Of a DNA stretch of 64,000 bases, positions 50,391 to 63,800 are shown in pieces. The notes below the pieces were generated by a model. It worked only from the letters and a program-made list of their open reading frames with translations, searched no databases and was not told where the DNA came from. Location of the stretch: positions 988,446 through 1,052,445 of the forward strand of contig VYZB01000095.1 of the NCBI GenBank assembly GCA_013397455.1. The letters are read 5' to 3'. This stretch comes from Crotophaga sulcirostris (lineage: Eukaryota; Chordata; Aves; Cuculiformes; Crotophagidae). The position numbers and the translations under genes were made by a program. The number at the start of each line of letters is the position of its first letter. Position 1 is the first letter of the stretch.

Positions 50391-53189
50391 ATCGCATGAC
50401 TCTGCTCGAGCGCAATCTGAACCTATTTGCAGGAAGGGATGATGATCACTCTAATCTACAGCTGCAGACGTGCTGGTAGGTTCCAAGCACAGCTTTTGCA
50501 GTATGAAGCATTGCTTATGTCCCATCAGGCACTCCTATTTGAAGGCATATGGATTCTCACACATGGGATGTTTAGAAAGGAGAGTTCAACCTTAGTTTCA
50601 GTTGACTGTCAGTTTTTACAGCAAATTCCAGATGGGCTTAGTGCTTATCTTGGACTCAGGCTAAATTCACATTTGCTGGAGATGGACTTGTAGAGTTTAT
50701 CACCAGTGTTTGAAATACCTGAGAGAATCAGTCCTGCAAAACAATCTTGCTCTCTGATTATTTTTTTATTAAAAAAGTTTCTTAGGTTTACAAGCCTCAA
50801 ATGAACCTTTAGAAAAGTTGATGGAGAAAATAATTAAGCACCAACAAAAATGGTGTTTTGGGAATCATAATGTGAATAATGTAAACAAACAATAATTTGC
50901 AGTTTGGTATGTGTTTTTTATCACTTGAACCACAGTCTTTTAAATTCTTTTCCTTCAATATCAGCCACCCTCAGGAGAAGATACAGTGTTTTCAAAGTCT
51001 TTGTGCAAAGTCTAAACTTCCATTTCCTGTATAATGTTCCCCTGACCTTAAGCTAGGACTTTTCTACTTGATCCCTTAATTTCTTAAGCAACATCAAAAG
51101 TTGTATTTTTATTCTGTTTTAATACTTCTGATTTGCAAATCTTTATTGCAATGTCAATGTAAAGTACTTCGGAATCACTTCTCTTATCAACTTTGAGGCC
51201 TACCAGTTGATGAAGTGTCCTGCTTGAAAGCCGGTTATGGTATAGCCCTGAGACAGAGGACATTATTTAATTCATCATCTGTAGGATTTCTGCAAATGCT
51301 AGAAATTTAATCCCTCTGCAAGCCCCAAGGTTTTCTAGGTGCATCTCACACCACCACTAGATGGGGAGTAAAATAGCACTGAACATACTGAAGTTCTTGT
51401 TTACTATAACAAGGCCAGATTTTCATCATTTACTTTTCTTTATTTATGTTTTACTATGGAATAGTTCAATACAATCCTAGATTTGAATTCTTGAGAGTAA
51501 GTTAAGCTGCCTCTATGAAATTCTTGACTGAAGTTTCAAGAGAGCTCCAGCATTACTGTAAGATCCTCTAGAAACTCAGCTTTAATTTGCTCTCTTGCAG
51601 GTAAAGGATAAGTGACACTTCTGTAGTATCAATTTCTGAGTATCAGAATTTCCGTAGTATCAATTTATTTTACTGAATTAAAAAGTTTTTAACATTGTTA
51701 GGACACAATATTGTCTAATAAAAAGTAAAATATTGTTGGGGGTTTCAAGGACCTCAGTCTTAATCTTCTTGCAATGACCCCCTCAAAGAAACACCTAAAA
51801 ACTATTAAAATGCTGCAGAAATTTTGTATTAGAATATATGAACATCAAAGCATTGAGTAATTAGTCTACACATCAGGTGTCCTTAAAGCCTTATCTCCTT
51901 TATCTCATGCTCAAGAGATATTTATAAAGACAACCTGTCTCCTTAGTGCCTCTTTTGGAAGAAATGAGTAGATAAGATGATCTCGAACTGTTTGCTACTG
52001 AACCTAAATCTTAAAGTTAAAAAATTTCAAGGCTACAAATGAAAACAGTAAATATAAACATAGCAAATACAGTCCCAACCTCCTAAAGCCCCACTGAAAC
52101 CAATAAACATCACAAATATAGCTTCTCTAATTGGAATGGATTTTCTTCTGCAACCTGGTTTCTGACCCGGATGGAAGAGCTGGAGGGCATTTACAGTTCT
52201 TTGCCTAACACAGACCATGAGACTCTTCTGAATTAATTCTTGAAAGGACTGGTGCAGATCATGTGGGAATACTTGTAGGCTTGAGTTTGATGGAGAATCA
52301 TCCACAACCTAGTCTCAGTTCATCACTTTAACTACAAGCACTGACAATATTCCTGGAGTGATTTAAACTCCTAACTACTACTAAACTAGAAGAATGTACT
52401 TCTGCATTCCCTGTTCACAGTGAGTGATTAAAACTTTAATGATTTCTTGCATTCTGGTCCAAACTTTTCCAATTTAAGGACTGCATATTTCTTTTTATGG
52501 AGCTTCTACTGGCCAATTATGAAGCTGAAATGCTTGCAGCCTGCTCTTCCTGTAATGGCTGGCATCAACTTGCAGAACAGACTTAGGGATTTACGGCCAC
52601 AATAAATCACAGCCAAGGTGTGACTGATGGACATGCTGGATTTGGGCTAACAATTTAAATTCTCTGGTTCTGAGATTATATGAATTTAATCTAACTAAAA
52701 TAACTTATTCCAAAACTTATAACAAGTCCTTTCCCTACTCCCATCTTTCCCATCTGCAAATTCAAGAACTAGGTATGACACCATCAGTGGCTTTAGTGTC
52801 CACTGCAAACGCAGACTAAACCCTGTAATTCCCATTTCAGGTTTCCTGGTCCATACATTACTGATTTCATAGTAGAAATCTGTCTCTTCTCCCTAGAATA
52901 TTAGCTCATAGCATTCTCCCAGCAGTCCAGCAATCGTAACTCTGATACAAGAGATTCAGCAGAACCATGTGAACAGAGGTGGAGGCAGAGCCCAGGGTTA
53001 GATCAGAGCAAGTGTACTATGAATTTGTAACCCAAGCCGTAGCCCTGCCAAGGGTCTGACATTTATTAGCCACTGTGGAATGCAATGCTGATGGGTTTTG
53101 TTAATATATTAATGTAATTTATATTAGTAACAAGGTGTGGTCATCCATATTAAACTAAAAAAATTGTGTATGGAGCATAATCTTGCACA

Positions 53190-54070
53190 TTATTATATTG
53201 GAAGATTGTGTTCAGCATGGTTAGCCACCATGACCCCTAAGAGCTTTCTTAGAATAACTGTTTTCCAGAGCTGAGTCTGACATCAGTAGAGTCATTCTTC
53301 CTAGGTATGATTTTATGTATGGTTGCACTAAAATGCCTTTCTTAATCTGGATGCAAACAGATGTTCCATATAGTTTTGTATTAGTGATTTGTCCTTTTTT
53401 TAAGCATTCTTCCAAACCCAGGGTCATTTGCAGACTTGCTAAGTAACAGCTATTTTTCCTTTGAAATCATAAATAAATGCCTAAAATAACAAAGGGATAA
53501 GAAATTCACAGACTCCATCAGAAAAAGAAATACGTGGCTAGTAAAGATCATTTATTAGAATTAGTTTGAGCTCTGTTAGACAATTTTTAATCCATTTTAT
53601 GTGAACTGTTTATTTTGTATTTCTCTGTTTTTTTTAATCAGTGTCATGCAGGACCAAGTCAAATGCTTTATGGAAGGCTATTACATGAACATTATTATGG
53701 TTATCAACAAAATTTGTAATCTCATCCACAAAAAAGTAATTTTGACAGGATCTGCTTTCCCTAAGCCCACGTTGATTGGCATTAATTAGATTTCTACCGT
53801 TAATCCTTTATTAATTGAATTCTACATCAGCCATTCCAGGACCAGTATCAGTCTGACAAACCTGTAATTACCAGGGTCATCTAATTTTGCTTTTTTAAAT
53901 ACTGGAACAACATTTGCTTTTCCCAGCCTCCTGGAACTCCCCCACCATTCCTAAACTCATTTAAAAATTCACAATAGCAGCTGGAGGAACTCAAGCACAT
54001 CGCACACTCTTATCAGCCCCTGCAAGGTTTGGCAAACTTGTAGTAGCTCTGCGTTGTTCAAGGCATTGCT
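53190..54070 (-). mobile_element. Decayed CR1-superfamily LINE, reverse transcriptase part (5' and 3' truncated)
   Basis: Read on the minus strand, this stretch is a broken non-LTR retrotransposon reverse transcriptase. From about 53940 downward one can read VPGGWE, a one-base shift, then KANVVPVFKKAKLDDPGNYR, which matches the family block with the 'PGNYRPVSL' motif. A stop follows near 53837. Further down are a remnant of the 'NxxQHGF..CQTNL' block (about 53785-53745) and a degraded 'KAFD' block (about 53665). The catalytic FADD box appears to survive as SAND (about 53425), so the enzyme is dead. The next open piece (53427-53221) keeps the spacing of the post-catalytic region, ending in a decayed 'EKDLGV' motif. 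Known: this family is common in turtles, crocodiles and birds. The endonuclease domain, 5' UTR and 3' tail are not visible, and no target-site duplication was found. The edges are approximate. Confidence 0.85.
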
Positions 54071-57000
54071 TTTAACTGTCTCATTGGTCACAGGCTCATA
54101 GCAGTGCTGCAAAAGATGCAGTCTTGGTTGATTAAACTCTTACCAAACAAAAGGTAGAGAAAAAGACAAGAGAGAAGAAATAAGACAAAAAAGAAAAGGA
54201 CACATGACGCAGAGTTGACAGGAAACCTAATGTTTCATACTCCATGCCTGGCAGAAAGTGTCCTCATGAGGTCACTCTGCATATGGCTACACTAGGGCTT
54301 GGGGACAAGCCACTCATCCCTGGTTCTTGCCTTGTCATTCCCAAATATTGCTAAAGAAGGGCCGAGAGTTTCATGTCAGCTCTCACCCAGAACTGCTTTA
54401 ATCTTGTAAACCAGAGTCTGGAAGTAGGTCCTTCTGTGGAAATTCTTCAGATCACTTCCTTGAAGCTTTTTTAAGTATCTCAAATTTGTTGACATCTTCA
54501 AAGTGCAGTTCTGGTTGGTTTTTCTTTCATAGTAAAGAGATGATATAGGACAGGGCCAAAAATGGTGTTTTACACATCGCCCTCTGGCCAACCTTTCCCT
54601 CTGATGTTGGGGATGCACTGGGGATTGACATCTGTATTTTCAAAGGCTCCTAAACACAAAGTTTGTTTTCTCTAGCTGTAACTATTAGTACCCAAAGTAA
54701 AAAGCCTGTACATTTTGCATGGATGGAAATATCCAGAGCAGAAAGCTGCTTTTAAAGTACAGTTCTGCAGTTGGTGTTTCCTGTTGGCCAGCTGTCACTG
54801 CTCTGGAGGGCTTAGGTGTCTGCATCTCCCAAGCACCGCAGAAGGCAGCATGGGGACCGTCTCAGCGTTCAACTCGAAGTGCAAAAGTTAGTGAGCTCCA
54901 GGTCTCCCTTTTAAATGCAGCTTTTAAAGTTTACCTTTCTTATCGTCAGCCAGAAGCCTCACTTCTAAGGAAGCTCCAAGGATGCAATGAGTGGAAATTG
55001 CAATAATGAGTCCTGATGTCCAGCCCACCAATTTCAATTCATTCTTTTCCAAACCTCTTCTTTTTTCCACCATCTTAACTCATTCTTAGGATGATCTTGA
55101 TAGCCTGATTTCTTTGGGCTAATTTTGTCCACCTCATTTTGTCTTCTATCAGGCTATACTATTCCAGAAGGCTGGAGGATTTATTACATTTTCAGCCATT
55201 TTCTAACAAGCAAGTGTATAATCTAGGTAACTCTGCTAGACAAGATTTTTTTCCAAAATGCTTTTTGCTTTAATGGTAGAAACTTATCTTAGAATAAGAT
55301 TAATATTAATCTGTAGAAAGGAACAAGATAAAGATAGATTTTGCCTATTAAATTTAAGAATGACAATCAGTTAAGTGTCTACTAAGTACTGCTAAATTAA
55401 AATGAAACACCAGGAGAAGTACATATGACAGGCTATAGGGTATTAAATGGTTTCATTATCCTCTGATATAATGAATAACAAATGGATTTGGAAATTGATG
55501 CAATGTTTTGAAAAACGTATTCCTGTAGAATTACAATAAAATTAGACTGAATTTATGTTTCTGCCATTACAATTTTCACTGCCATCTTATGGTGTTAGCT
55601 GTGGTTTTTAATGTCTGTTTATGTGCCTTTCTCAAACAGAATTTGAATTTTGTTGATCAGTTATCATGTAAGAAATGCTTAAGAATAAATCCATATGAAA
55701 TTAGAAAAACTAGGTGAGATAAAAAATAGCATTTGTAACAACAGTAGGGAAAATGTAAAGACACAGAAATAAGTTTAAATTAGAAATGTAATAATTTAAT
55801 TNAAGTATTCTGCAGTCACAGAGATTTTGCTGCTTCTGTATATTATAAATAAGTTTTCTTGCAACGCAACCTTGTTATCACATTAAATAATTTTGATCTT
55901 TCATACCTGAAAGATCACAATAGATTAAATTTTGTTCAATAGATTTTACTACTGAACCAGACCATTTAAAATTCTCCATGAAATGTAAAGTTGGATTTAA
56001 ATTTATGAACAGAAGCATGCAATGACATAGGCCAGATGAAAAAAAAAGTGCAATTTAGCATAAAGTGTTATTAGTAATAACATTGCAATCCATCACCCTT
56101 CTTATCTACTGCATGTCTTTAGATTATCTCTTTTAAAAAAGATCTAGTGAAGACAAATCATACAGAGCTGAGTTGTGCACTGCAGTTGGGATTTTCAAAG
56201 GACCACAGTGGAACTCATCACTTCAGTGCCTAAGTCCTTGCTGGAGATTCACACAAGCTACTCTTGTAGAAAAACTAAAGTAGCTTTTATTCAAGGAAGA
56301 GAAAGAATAAACTGAAGATTCCTTTTTTTGAAGGAAAACTTCAGAACCTGTCTGCTCCCCCTGCATTTTAATATAATATGAATGATTATAAAACCTGTTA
56401 AAACCAAACAAATACTTGAAATCTACAATGTTGTTTTGCAGAGATTTTTAGCCCTCTTCTTACAAATTGTTAGACAGAAGAGGTTTTTGTTGCTTCAGCT
56501 GTTGTTCTCAGTACTGCCAGTTGAGTAATTCCAGCATTGTGGAAAGGATATATAATTAGAAAAATGGGTGGTGGAAAAGCATCGAGTGGGCATAATACTG
56601 CTATCCTTTGCGAAGTGCACTAAGAGCTGAAGAGGAAGACCGACAGACAAATGTAGTTTCAGCATCATTCTCTGTTTTCTCTTTCGCTTTATTCTTTCCA
56701 ACACGTCAAGAAGAAATAAATAATGTGACAGGAATTCAGGAAATTAAGAGGTCACAACAAAAACAACAAGCAAACGAGATTGCAATCTGAATCATCCAGG
56801 GAAAAGACATTTAGAAGTGAAGTAGAGCTGGTGCCAGTGATGCAGAAGAGAAAACAAAAGCATCGGAAAGGAAAAGAAGTCTCAGCTTATAAACAAACAC
56901 AGACATTTACTGTAATTAAGCTGATAATACTCAGCAGACAGCATGCAGCCTGGCCCCTGGTTGCCGTCAGCTCTCCCGCAGCTGCCAGCCCACAAGATTT

Positions 57001-60000
57001 CTGCAGCAAAGGTTGGGCATGTCACCAGCCCCTTGACAGGAGGCAGAGTGCTGTCAGAGAGGTCTTGTTTGCTGTGAAAAATAGTCAGAGGTTTACCTTG
57101 AAACTGAGTTTTCCAGCCTGCCTAATGTTGCAGTTTAATCAATACTTCATTTTGATGGCTTTGTTACATTAAGACTAAAACTAAGTTTACAGTCAGCTCA
57201 AAGAATCTTAAATCCAAGTGAACAGCCCCCAAATGTCTCTTCCACTGCTTTCCCCTGGCCAGCTAAGTGTTAATAAGCACTAGGATTAAGAAGGTAGTAC
57301 TAAACCTCTCCTAATTCATGACAACGCAGGAGGAACTAGAAGCACCTTGCTATTGTTTGACACTGTATGAAAAGCTCCAAATAAATTGGACACTGAAATT
57401 TGTGATAAATTTTCCCCTTGTTTCTGCCAGCCTCTTCTGTAAGACACAGCAACCTGTGCCAGAAATACAATCCAGGCATAGAAATAAGAAGTCACTAATT
57501 CATGCACAGTCAGTTCTTTTCCAAACCTATGCTAATATCACACAGGAAAAGCTTCTGGAGTTAAAGGACAGAATGGTTAGCTGCATTGCTGTCCTACAAC
57601 CAATCCAATGTTCCTTACCTGATAGATGAAATGAAAATTTTGTAGTGTGTGTGTAGATGTGTGAGGCGTGCAGACCGAAGTACCGACCGTAGGGTATCTA
57701 AGTGCCTAAGAACCCTGTTGCAAGAGGAGAAATAGTGGAGCTGGGAGTGATTGGCTCCCAAGCCAGCTGCCTGCTAGGGAAGAGGCTTACACAATTGTAG
57801 AATATTCTTCTTTTCCACTTCCATATTGAAGAAAAACTATAGAGAGTACAGTCTTGCTGCATATCTGTTATCTGTAAGGACTAACTTGCTGGTTTAAATG
57901 GGGAGTGTTCAACCAAAGCCACAGCAAGATGTCTTCTTCCACCAGAAAGGTGTTAAATAAATCTATGCAGTTGTTTGCTTTAGGTTTATCTTCAGCTCAA
58001 GCACAGGTTCCTTTGATATTTGTGTGGTCTCATCTGATCAGGTAAATACTTCTTTTGCTAGAGGCTGCCTCTGTTCAGTTGAGGTACTGGTGAGCAAAAG
58101 GACATGGTCTCACACCCACCACAGTCCATGAGAAGGGGCAAGGGGGTCTCAGAGAGCATCTGCAACATCAAGCCTTGTCTGTCTCAGAGGAAAGATTTCA
58201 ACACAGCACTGAGAATACAGTGCCCTTCAAATGAGTGTTATAACCTGTTATTTAGGTGAATGGAAATAAGGAAAAATATGAAGTCTTACCAGAAATGAAT
58301 AAGTGGCAATATTGTACATTTCTTTCAGTATTTTGTTCCAAATAAGCTTTCTACATAGTTCTTTCTTATTATGCTTCAAATTATGCGGCATTTTTAAATA
58401 CGCTCCTAGTAGTCCTTATTCCACTTCTGAGCCAGTGGTTTTTGTAGTAATCATATATACAATTATCTCTTGTATGGCTTACATTGAACTTTGACTATGA
58501 GTTTGGGTTGTATATTTTGCAGATTCACTGTTCTGAAGCAACTTTAATTGATGGCAATCACCTAAACAGATACAGGATCAGCAAATTTCCTCACTAAAGG
58601 TAACAGTGTAGGATATATTTGTAGTGCTCTTGTTCATTAGTTTAGAGACTGGAGTTCTTGTGGGTTAACTAAAATTGTAGGAGGTAAGGTGGGAGGTTGG
58701 CTGCTCTGTTGGCATAAGCAGTCACAGGCAGAGCAGGCATCAGGAATGGAGATGCAGGAAGGGCCTGAGAGACTTTGGGTCTGAAGCTCTAGGAAGCTTC
58801 TCCAGGTGATTTTCCACACTGCTCTGGATATTCTGGCTGAGGTATTTTGGCCTTCCCATGTGCGGTGTGAAAAGTCTGGAAGCACACATCTGGCGTATGG
58901 CTTCCCCTCAGGGTCAGGAATCTAAACCACAAGAGTCGTGGGGTCAAGGCTGAAGCTGTTCCAGAGGATCTAAATACCCTTAAGAGTGAAAGAACAGGAG
59001 TGAAAGCTATTACTCTGGGGGCTGTGGAAGGCGTGACCACTCATAATGTCAACAGGAGACCCTCCTGAGTTCACAGTTCCCTCTCACAGAGTGCAAACAG
59101 AGAAGAGGTATGGCTCTTCCATTATTGAAACTTTGGGGATTTCAGATGACTTACCCTTCTGTAAGGCATTTTCTGAAATTACGGAGTCTATGAAAGTGCA
59201 CTCTCCATTTTGTTATTCATTAACTGCCTTCAGCTCTTTAGTATGCCACAGTACCCTCCTTCTTCTGAGAGCCAGGAAGAGAGATGACAGAGCAAAGGGC
59301 AGCACAGACAACATCAAGAAGCCAGAAATGCAAGGAAAGCAGGCAAATATTGTTTCATCCTTTTCTTACAGCCATTTATTTCCATGCTGAAAAACAGCAT
59401 GTGGGCTGAGATGATTTACTTTGCATTTTACACAGAAACGACGAGAACTCTTCTCTGCTTATCACTGAAGGGGATAAGTGCAGTTCTAGTCTGATGGTAC
59501 TAAACCATGACCATTAAATCTACCTAAAAGTGAGGAGAAGAGCTATTGAAATATTTGGCTTTCAATTATAATGTATCATCTGCTACATTAGATTATTTAT
59601 CTGTGAAGGTAGGGGCTGGTGCTTTCTGTCTGTTAGGTTATCTTCTGTTCTTCAAGGATGCTCATCAAAATCATCTTTAAGTGATGTAAAATACTTGGGA
59701 GGTTTTTCTACTTTTCAAGTTCTTCTACTCTTTATTTTCCTACTCTATAAACTTGAGCTTTGATGGCCTACTCTGTTTTCCCACTTTCCCTCATCTTTTG
59801 TCTACTGAATTTATTAATAGCTGTAAATGGGTTACTGACATACCCAGGAATTACCCATGTGCTCAGAGTCCTTTTAAGATGCAGTGAGACTAGTGAAGGA
59901 AGATTATTAAGTGCCTCAAGCACCAAGGTGGAATTCAGGGACCCCAGATTAGAGTCTGCTCAAGAGGTTGCCTTAAGATGCTTGTGGAATGCCCTTTTTC

Positions 60001-60767
60001 CCTGGGTTTCAGTCCCTGTCCAGAAAGCATGGGTCCCTTCCTTCCCACTGAGCTGCATTGTAGCAATGGTATTCAAACACTAAGAGATGGGAAATAGCCA
60101 TATTAGCTTGTAATAAAGCATTACTCTAAAAGTAGCACAGCTGTCTTCTTGTAAAAGAGATCTTTCTTTAACATGAATTAGTTGAGTATAAACTAGGCAG
60201 TAGCAACGCTGTATCCATTACTACTGGGGAGAACTCCACTTTCGCACAGAGCCATGCAGTCACAGCCCAGCACATCCTCCCCAGCCCCATCAGGACTTCA
60301 GCCCCAGTGCCAGGTAAGGGCTAAAGATAATAAGGGCTTTGTTTAAATTCTAGGAATTTTCACAAGGAAACTTGTGGAACAAGCTGCTCCGTAAAAGAAA
60401 GAAAGAGTGGGCAGAGTGGGCCATGGAGACAAGGAAACAGCACTTAAAAAAAGACTAGTTGCGATTAATATATTCCATTTCTACTGTAAGAATTATTATT
60501 CACGAATATATCTTGCAAACAGAATGTGACAGGACTAAGAAAGCATACAGGCGTGTTCACCTATTCTTAGCTCAGGATACAAGAAGTTTCTGGTGTGAGG
60601 CGAGGACCCATTTTACAGATCACATTTGAACATTTTTAGGATAATTGAGGCAGCTGTTGGTAAAAAGCTGGTGTAGCTTGAAAATCACTTGAATGTTTAT
60701 ACTGTAAATAAACTGCTATTCCTGGATATTTGGTGAAATAGAAAGGAGAAACCACTTCATTTCTTAC
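54071..60767. other. Non-coding stretch
   Basis: The LINE's upstream (endonuclease) part would lie from 54070 upward but is not recognisable. Open frames of up to 130 codons (56780-57172) have no support. A 46-base segment at 57996-58041 between gtttatcttcag and gatcag|gtaaat is open in one frame and is a weak exon candidate. Minus-strand donors near 57617 and 58286 lack partners. Confidence 0.5.
55802..55802. other. Ambiguous base (n)
   Basis: Single unresolved base in ordinary AT-rich sequence (taattnaagt). It may be a heterozygous or masked site. Confidence 0.99.
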
Positions 60768-60892
60768 CTCAGTATGAGTTTAATGAGCATTGGCTGAGAA
60801 GTTGCTTGATATTGCCAAGTGAAGAGACCAGTTTTATGGTGAAGGATTTGGGAGATGGTTTGATGTGTTTTAGTTTCTGTCTCTCTATGACA
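60768..60892 (-). CDS. Candidate internal exon on the minus strand
   Basis: On the minus strand the acceptor gaggtcttgccttcag and a near-perfect donor (ctgag|gtaagaa) bound 125 bases. Two frames are almost or fully open: one reads CHRETETKTHQTISQILHH and stays open to the donor; another begins VIERQKLKHIKPSPKSFTIK and meets a stop only at the donor edge. The length is not a multiple of three. No partner exon was found on this strand nearby. The product is unrecognised, and it may equally be a non-coding exon or chance. Confidence 0.17.
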
Positions 60893-63800
60893 CTGAAGGC
60901 AAGACCTCAGGTTTTTGCATAATTATAATAAAGCACTTTTTGCTTCTTCCCCATCATATGATCACTGTTCTCCATCAGTCGCTCCATATTTATGAACACA
61001 CTTCACTTTACACACAGTGGAAAATCACTGGGGTTGAACAGGATGCACACAGTGCTAAGAGTCAGGCGTATATCTGAATATTAAACAAATCAGTGCCTTG
61101 TGCTGTGTTGATAGACTACAAAGCCTGTAGGCAGGACATACCCCTGAGAGTGTATTTACATATTGCCTCACAAAATACAGCTATTTGGTGTTTGTGTGAT
61201 GCACAGCAGCCAACAACTCCACTGGCTACATTATAAAGCAAGTAAATCCAAGTTGTGAGTAACTTTTTTTTTCCAGTGTGTGGAATGTCGAACAAGCACC
61301 TTTCTTAGGAACAACACACACAAAAAAGCATAGCTGATCAGCAGCAGCTATCCACATGCCTTCTGTTAGCTTCTGGCAAATGAGATATTTCGAGTTATCT
61401 TAGCCTTTTATACAGAAAGGTTACATGAACTTAAATCACTTTGCATTAGGGCAAGGCTTAGAGCCTGCCCATCAGTGCTGCTGGAAGGCAGATGGTACAA
61501 GGTAAACTCATTGTATGCCTGAGCCCCAAACATTATACTTTAATTAGCAGGAGAATCAGATAGTGGCAAATCAGAACTATTATTGATTGAGAAAATAATT
61601 CAAAATTTTTGACTCTACTGTAAACATACACCTAGAGCAAGTTTTATACTGCAGTTTAGAATTATTCCTCTTACAGAGGAGAAACATTATATTTTCAAGT
61701 TAGATAACATCTATGTCTCAAACCATCTTTCTTATCTCAAAATAAAAATGTAAAGTTTTAATCTGTTCTAGGATGAAAGAATTCCTCTTTGGCCAGTTGT
61801 CCATAACCAGTTAAATAGACTTCTAAACTGTCCTGTACTCTGTCCCAGCTTTGCCGTGCCTATGGATCCTCTGCAAGGCAGAACATCTATACAGAAGATG
61901 GTACATACCAGGGCATTTATTTTTCCTGTGTCTATAGCACACCAGCAACATCTGCCACAAGCCAGACCATGTCAAATGGGAGATTCCCTTTGGAAATAAT
62001 ATGTGAGATTGAGACTCTAGACCTGCTCAAGATGAGGCAGGATCATGCAAAGTTGATAAACACTGAACTTATGTTTCTGTACCACACACATGATTAACAA
62101 AGTTTGCAGGCTGGTATTTGTCTGTCAAACCCCAGTGCTGCCATTTGAAAAGTTTTTTAACAATAAGATTACTATGGAGTAACTGACATTTTATTTTGCT
62201 TGTCAGAATACATACAAGCTGTACGTATTGCAAACAGCAGCTAAATTTCTCTAGAAATGTATGCAGGCATGTGTTTCCTGCTTCCAAACTGAAAATCAGA
62301 TTACTGTCTGGTGTACTAGCTGGAGATCTGATGAATGTTTATTTGGCACCATGTTCATACTGTTATGCACAAGTGCATAGAATTAAAATAATAATTTCTA
62401 CTTGATTTCATGCTTCTCTGGCTTAATGGTCTCTGATGTTTTTTAGCAGATCCATTATACATACTTAAATATAGAAAAGACATACTGCAAGAAAAAAAGA
62501 AAAGACGAATAAACTGGTGACCGCATTCACTCCAAAGTGAAGTCGGAAGGAAAATAGCAAATATGGCTTTTTCTAGGGTTTATCACTGTCTTTCCTGGAT
62601 AATATGACACTGAGGTATTCATAATAATCAGTGGTGTACCCAAACCAATTTTCTGCTTGTCTCTACAAAATCCTGACAACTTCTGTTTTTCCTATAAGTG
62701 CAGTTGCATGTAATTAGCAAATTGCTCAAGGCTTGATTAAAATGTCATTTTATGAATCTGCAGTATCTCCAGCTCCTTTTCTAAAGCAACTCACTACCTG
62801 CTCAGCTTAACCCCATGCCAGTCAAAAATCTTGTCATCAAAAAAAAAGGAAAATTATTATTTTATTCTACAGCTTGACAGCATCTACTGCTTCCCTCTCA
62901 ACACAGATGGTGAGTACCCAGAGTGGCAGGAAGAGGTACCAAAAGGCTGCTGGAACTTCCAAGCAGAACAGAGGTTGTCATTTTGGATGCCACTGTCAAA
63001 AGCCATGCCTTGGAAAAGCATCCCTTTGGGGAGTGACACTGCCATGCCAGGGAGTGATGACAGGCTGGAGCGCTCAGGCAGTCTTATCTGTGCAGGCACT
63101 CAAGAGAGATTTCAGGGAAAGAGATTGAAGATAATGTAAATACAAGTGATGGTGTGTAACTTGCAAGCAACCGTTCCCACCCCCTGTTCTACACCAGCTC
63201 TGTTTACTGCTCACAACTCTGTCACCCTTCAGCTTTCAGATAGTGTTTTATTTAAATTTTCTGTTTCATTCAGACTCAGGATTAAAAGACAGATGTCAAA
63301 GCAGCTTCAGTTTCATTTAGAGTAACTGGGAGTTTCAAAAGTGAAATACTGCCATTCTGCATTACAACAAATGGACGCTGAGTAGGAAGGTTCAGGCGTC
63401 TCTTCTGGGAAGGCTGAAGTGTTCATAATCCAGCTTCTTTTGCTTTTGTCACCATCTGAAGAGATTGCTTGGTATGTTGGGTTTTTAAAAATTTTTATCA
63501 GTTTCCTTCCCTTATCACAAAAACCAAGTTACTTTAATCTCAGTTGTGCCTGGTGAGAATTCATTGATATTTCTTAACTTTGCAAGACCTGTTTATGACT
63601 TACAGTCCCATAGGATCTCACACTGGCTGAGCTAATACACTCCGTTATAGCTCTGTAAAGCAGAACTCAGCTCTTCTCTGCTCCCGTACGTGAACACATA
63701 TGTACACACATTTTAACGTTGAAGACATTTCATAACCTCTGTCCTTTTCCTATCACCTAGCTTCCTAGCCAGCATTGTCCCTTCTGCACATTTTTCCTTT

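Larger units (their letters stand above)
44443..53189. other. Long non-coding stretch
   Basis: Stops are dense and I trust no splice-site pair. Small direct duplications occur: ttcataataact twice near 47985-48008, and gtagtatcaattt twice (about 51622 and 51654). One probable palindromic repeat lies at 50340. Nothing else is supported. Confidence 0.55.

Noticed and set aside
55020..55200. Stretch resembling the 3' part of a CR1 element (ttttgtccacctcattttgt)
   Set aside because: Only a few words match, and their order does not follow the family consensus I know.
56780..57172. Open frame of 130 codons
   Set aside because: Peptide composition is irregular, no family is recognised and no exon signals bound it.
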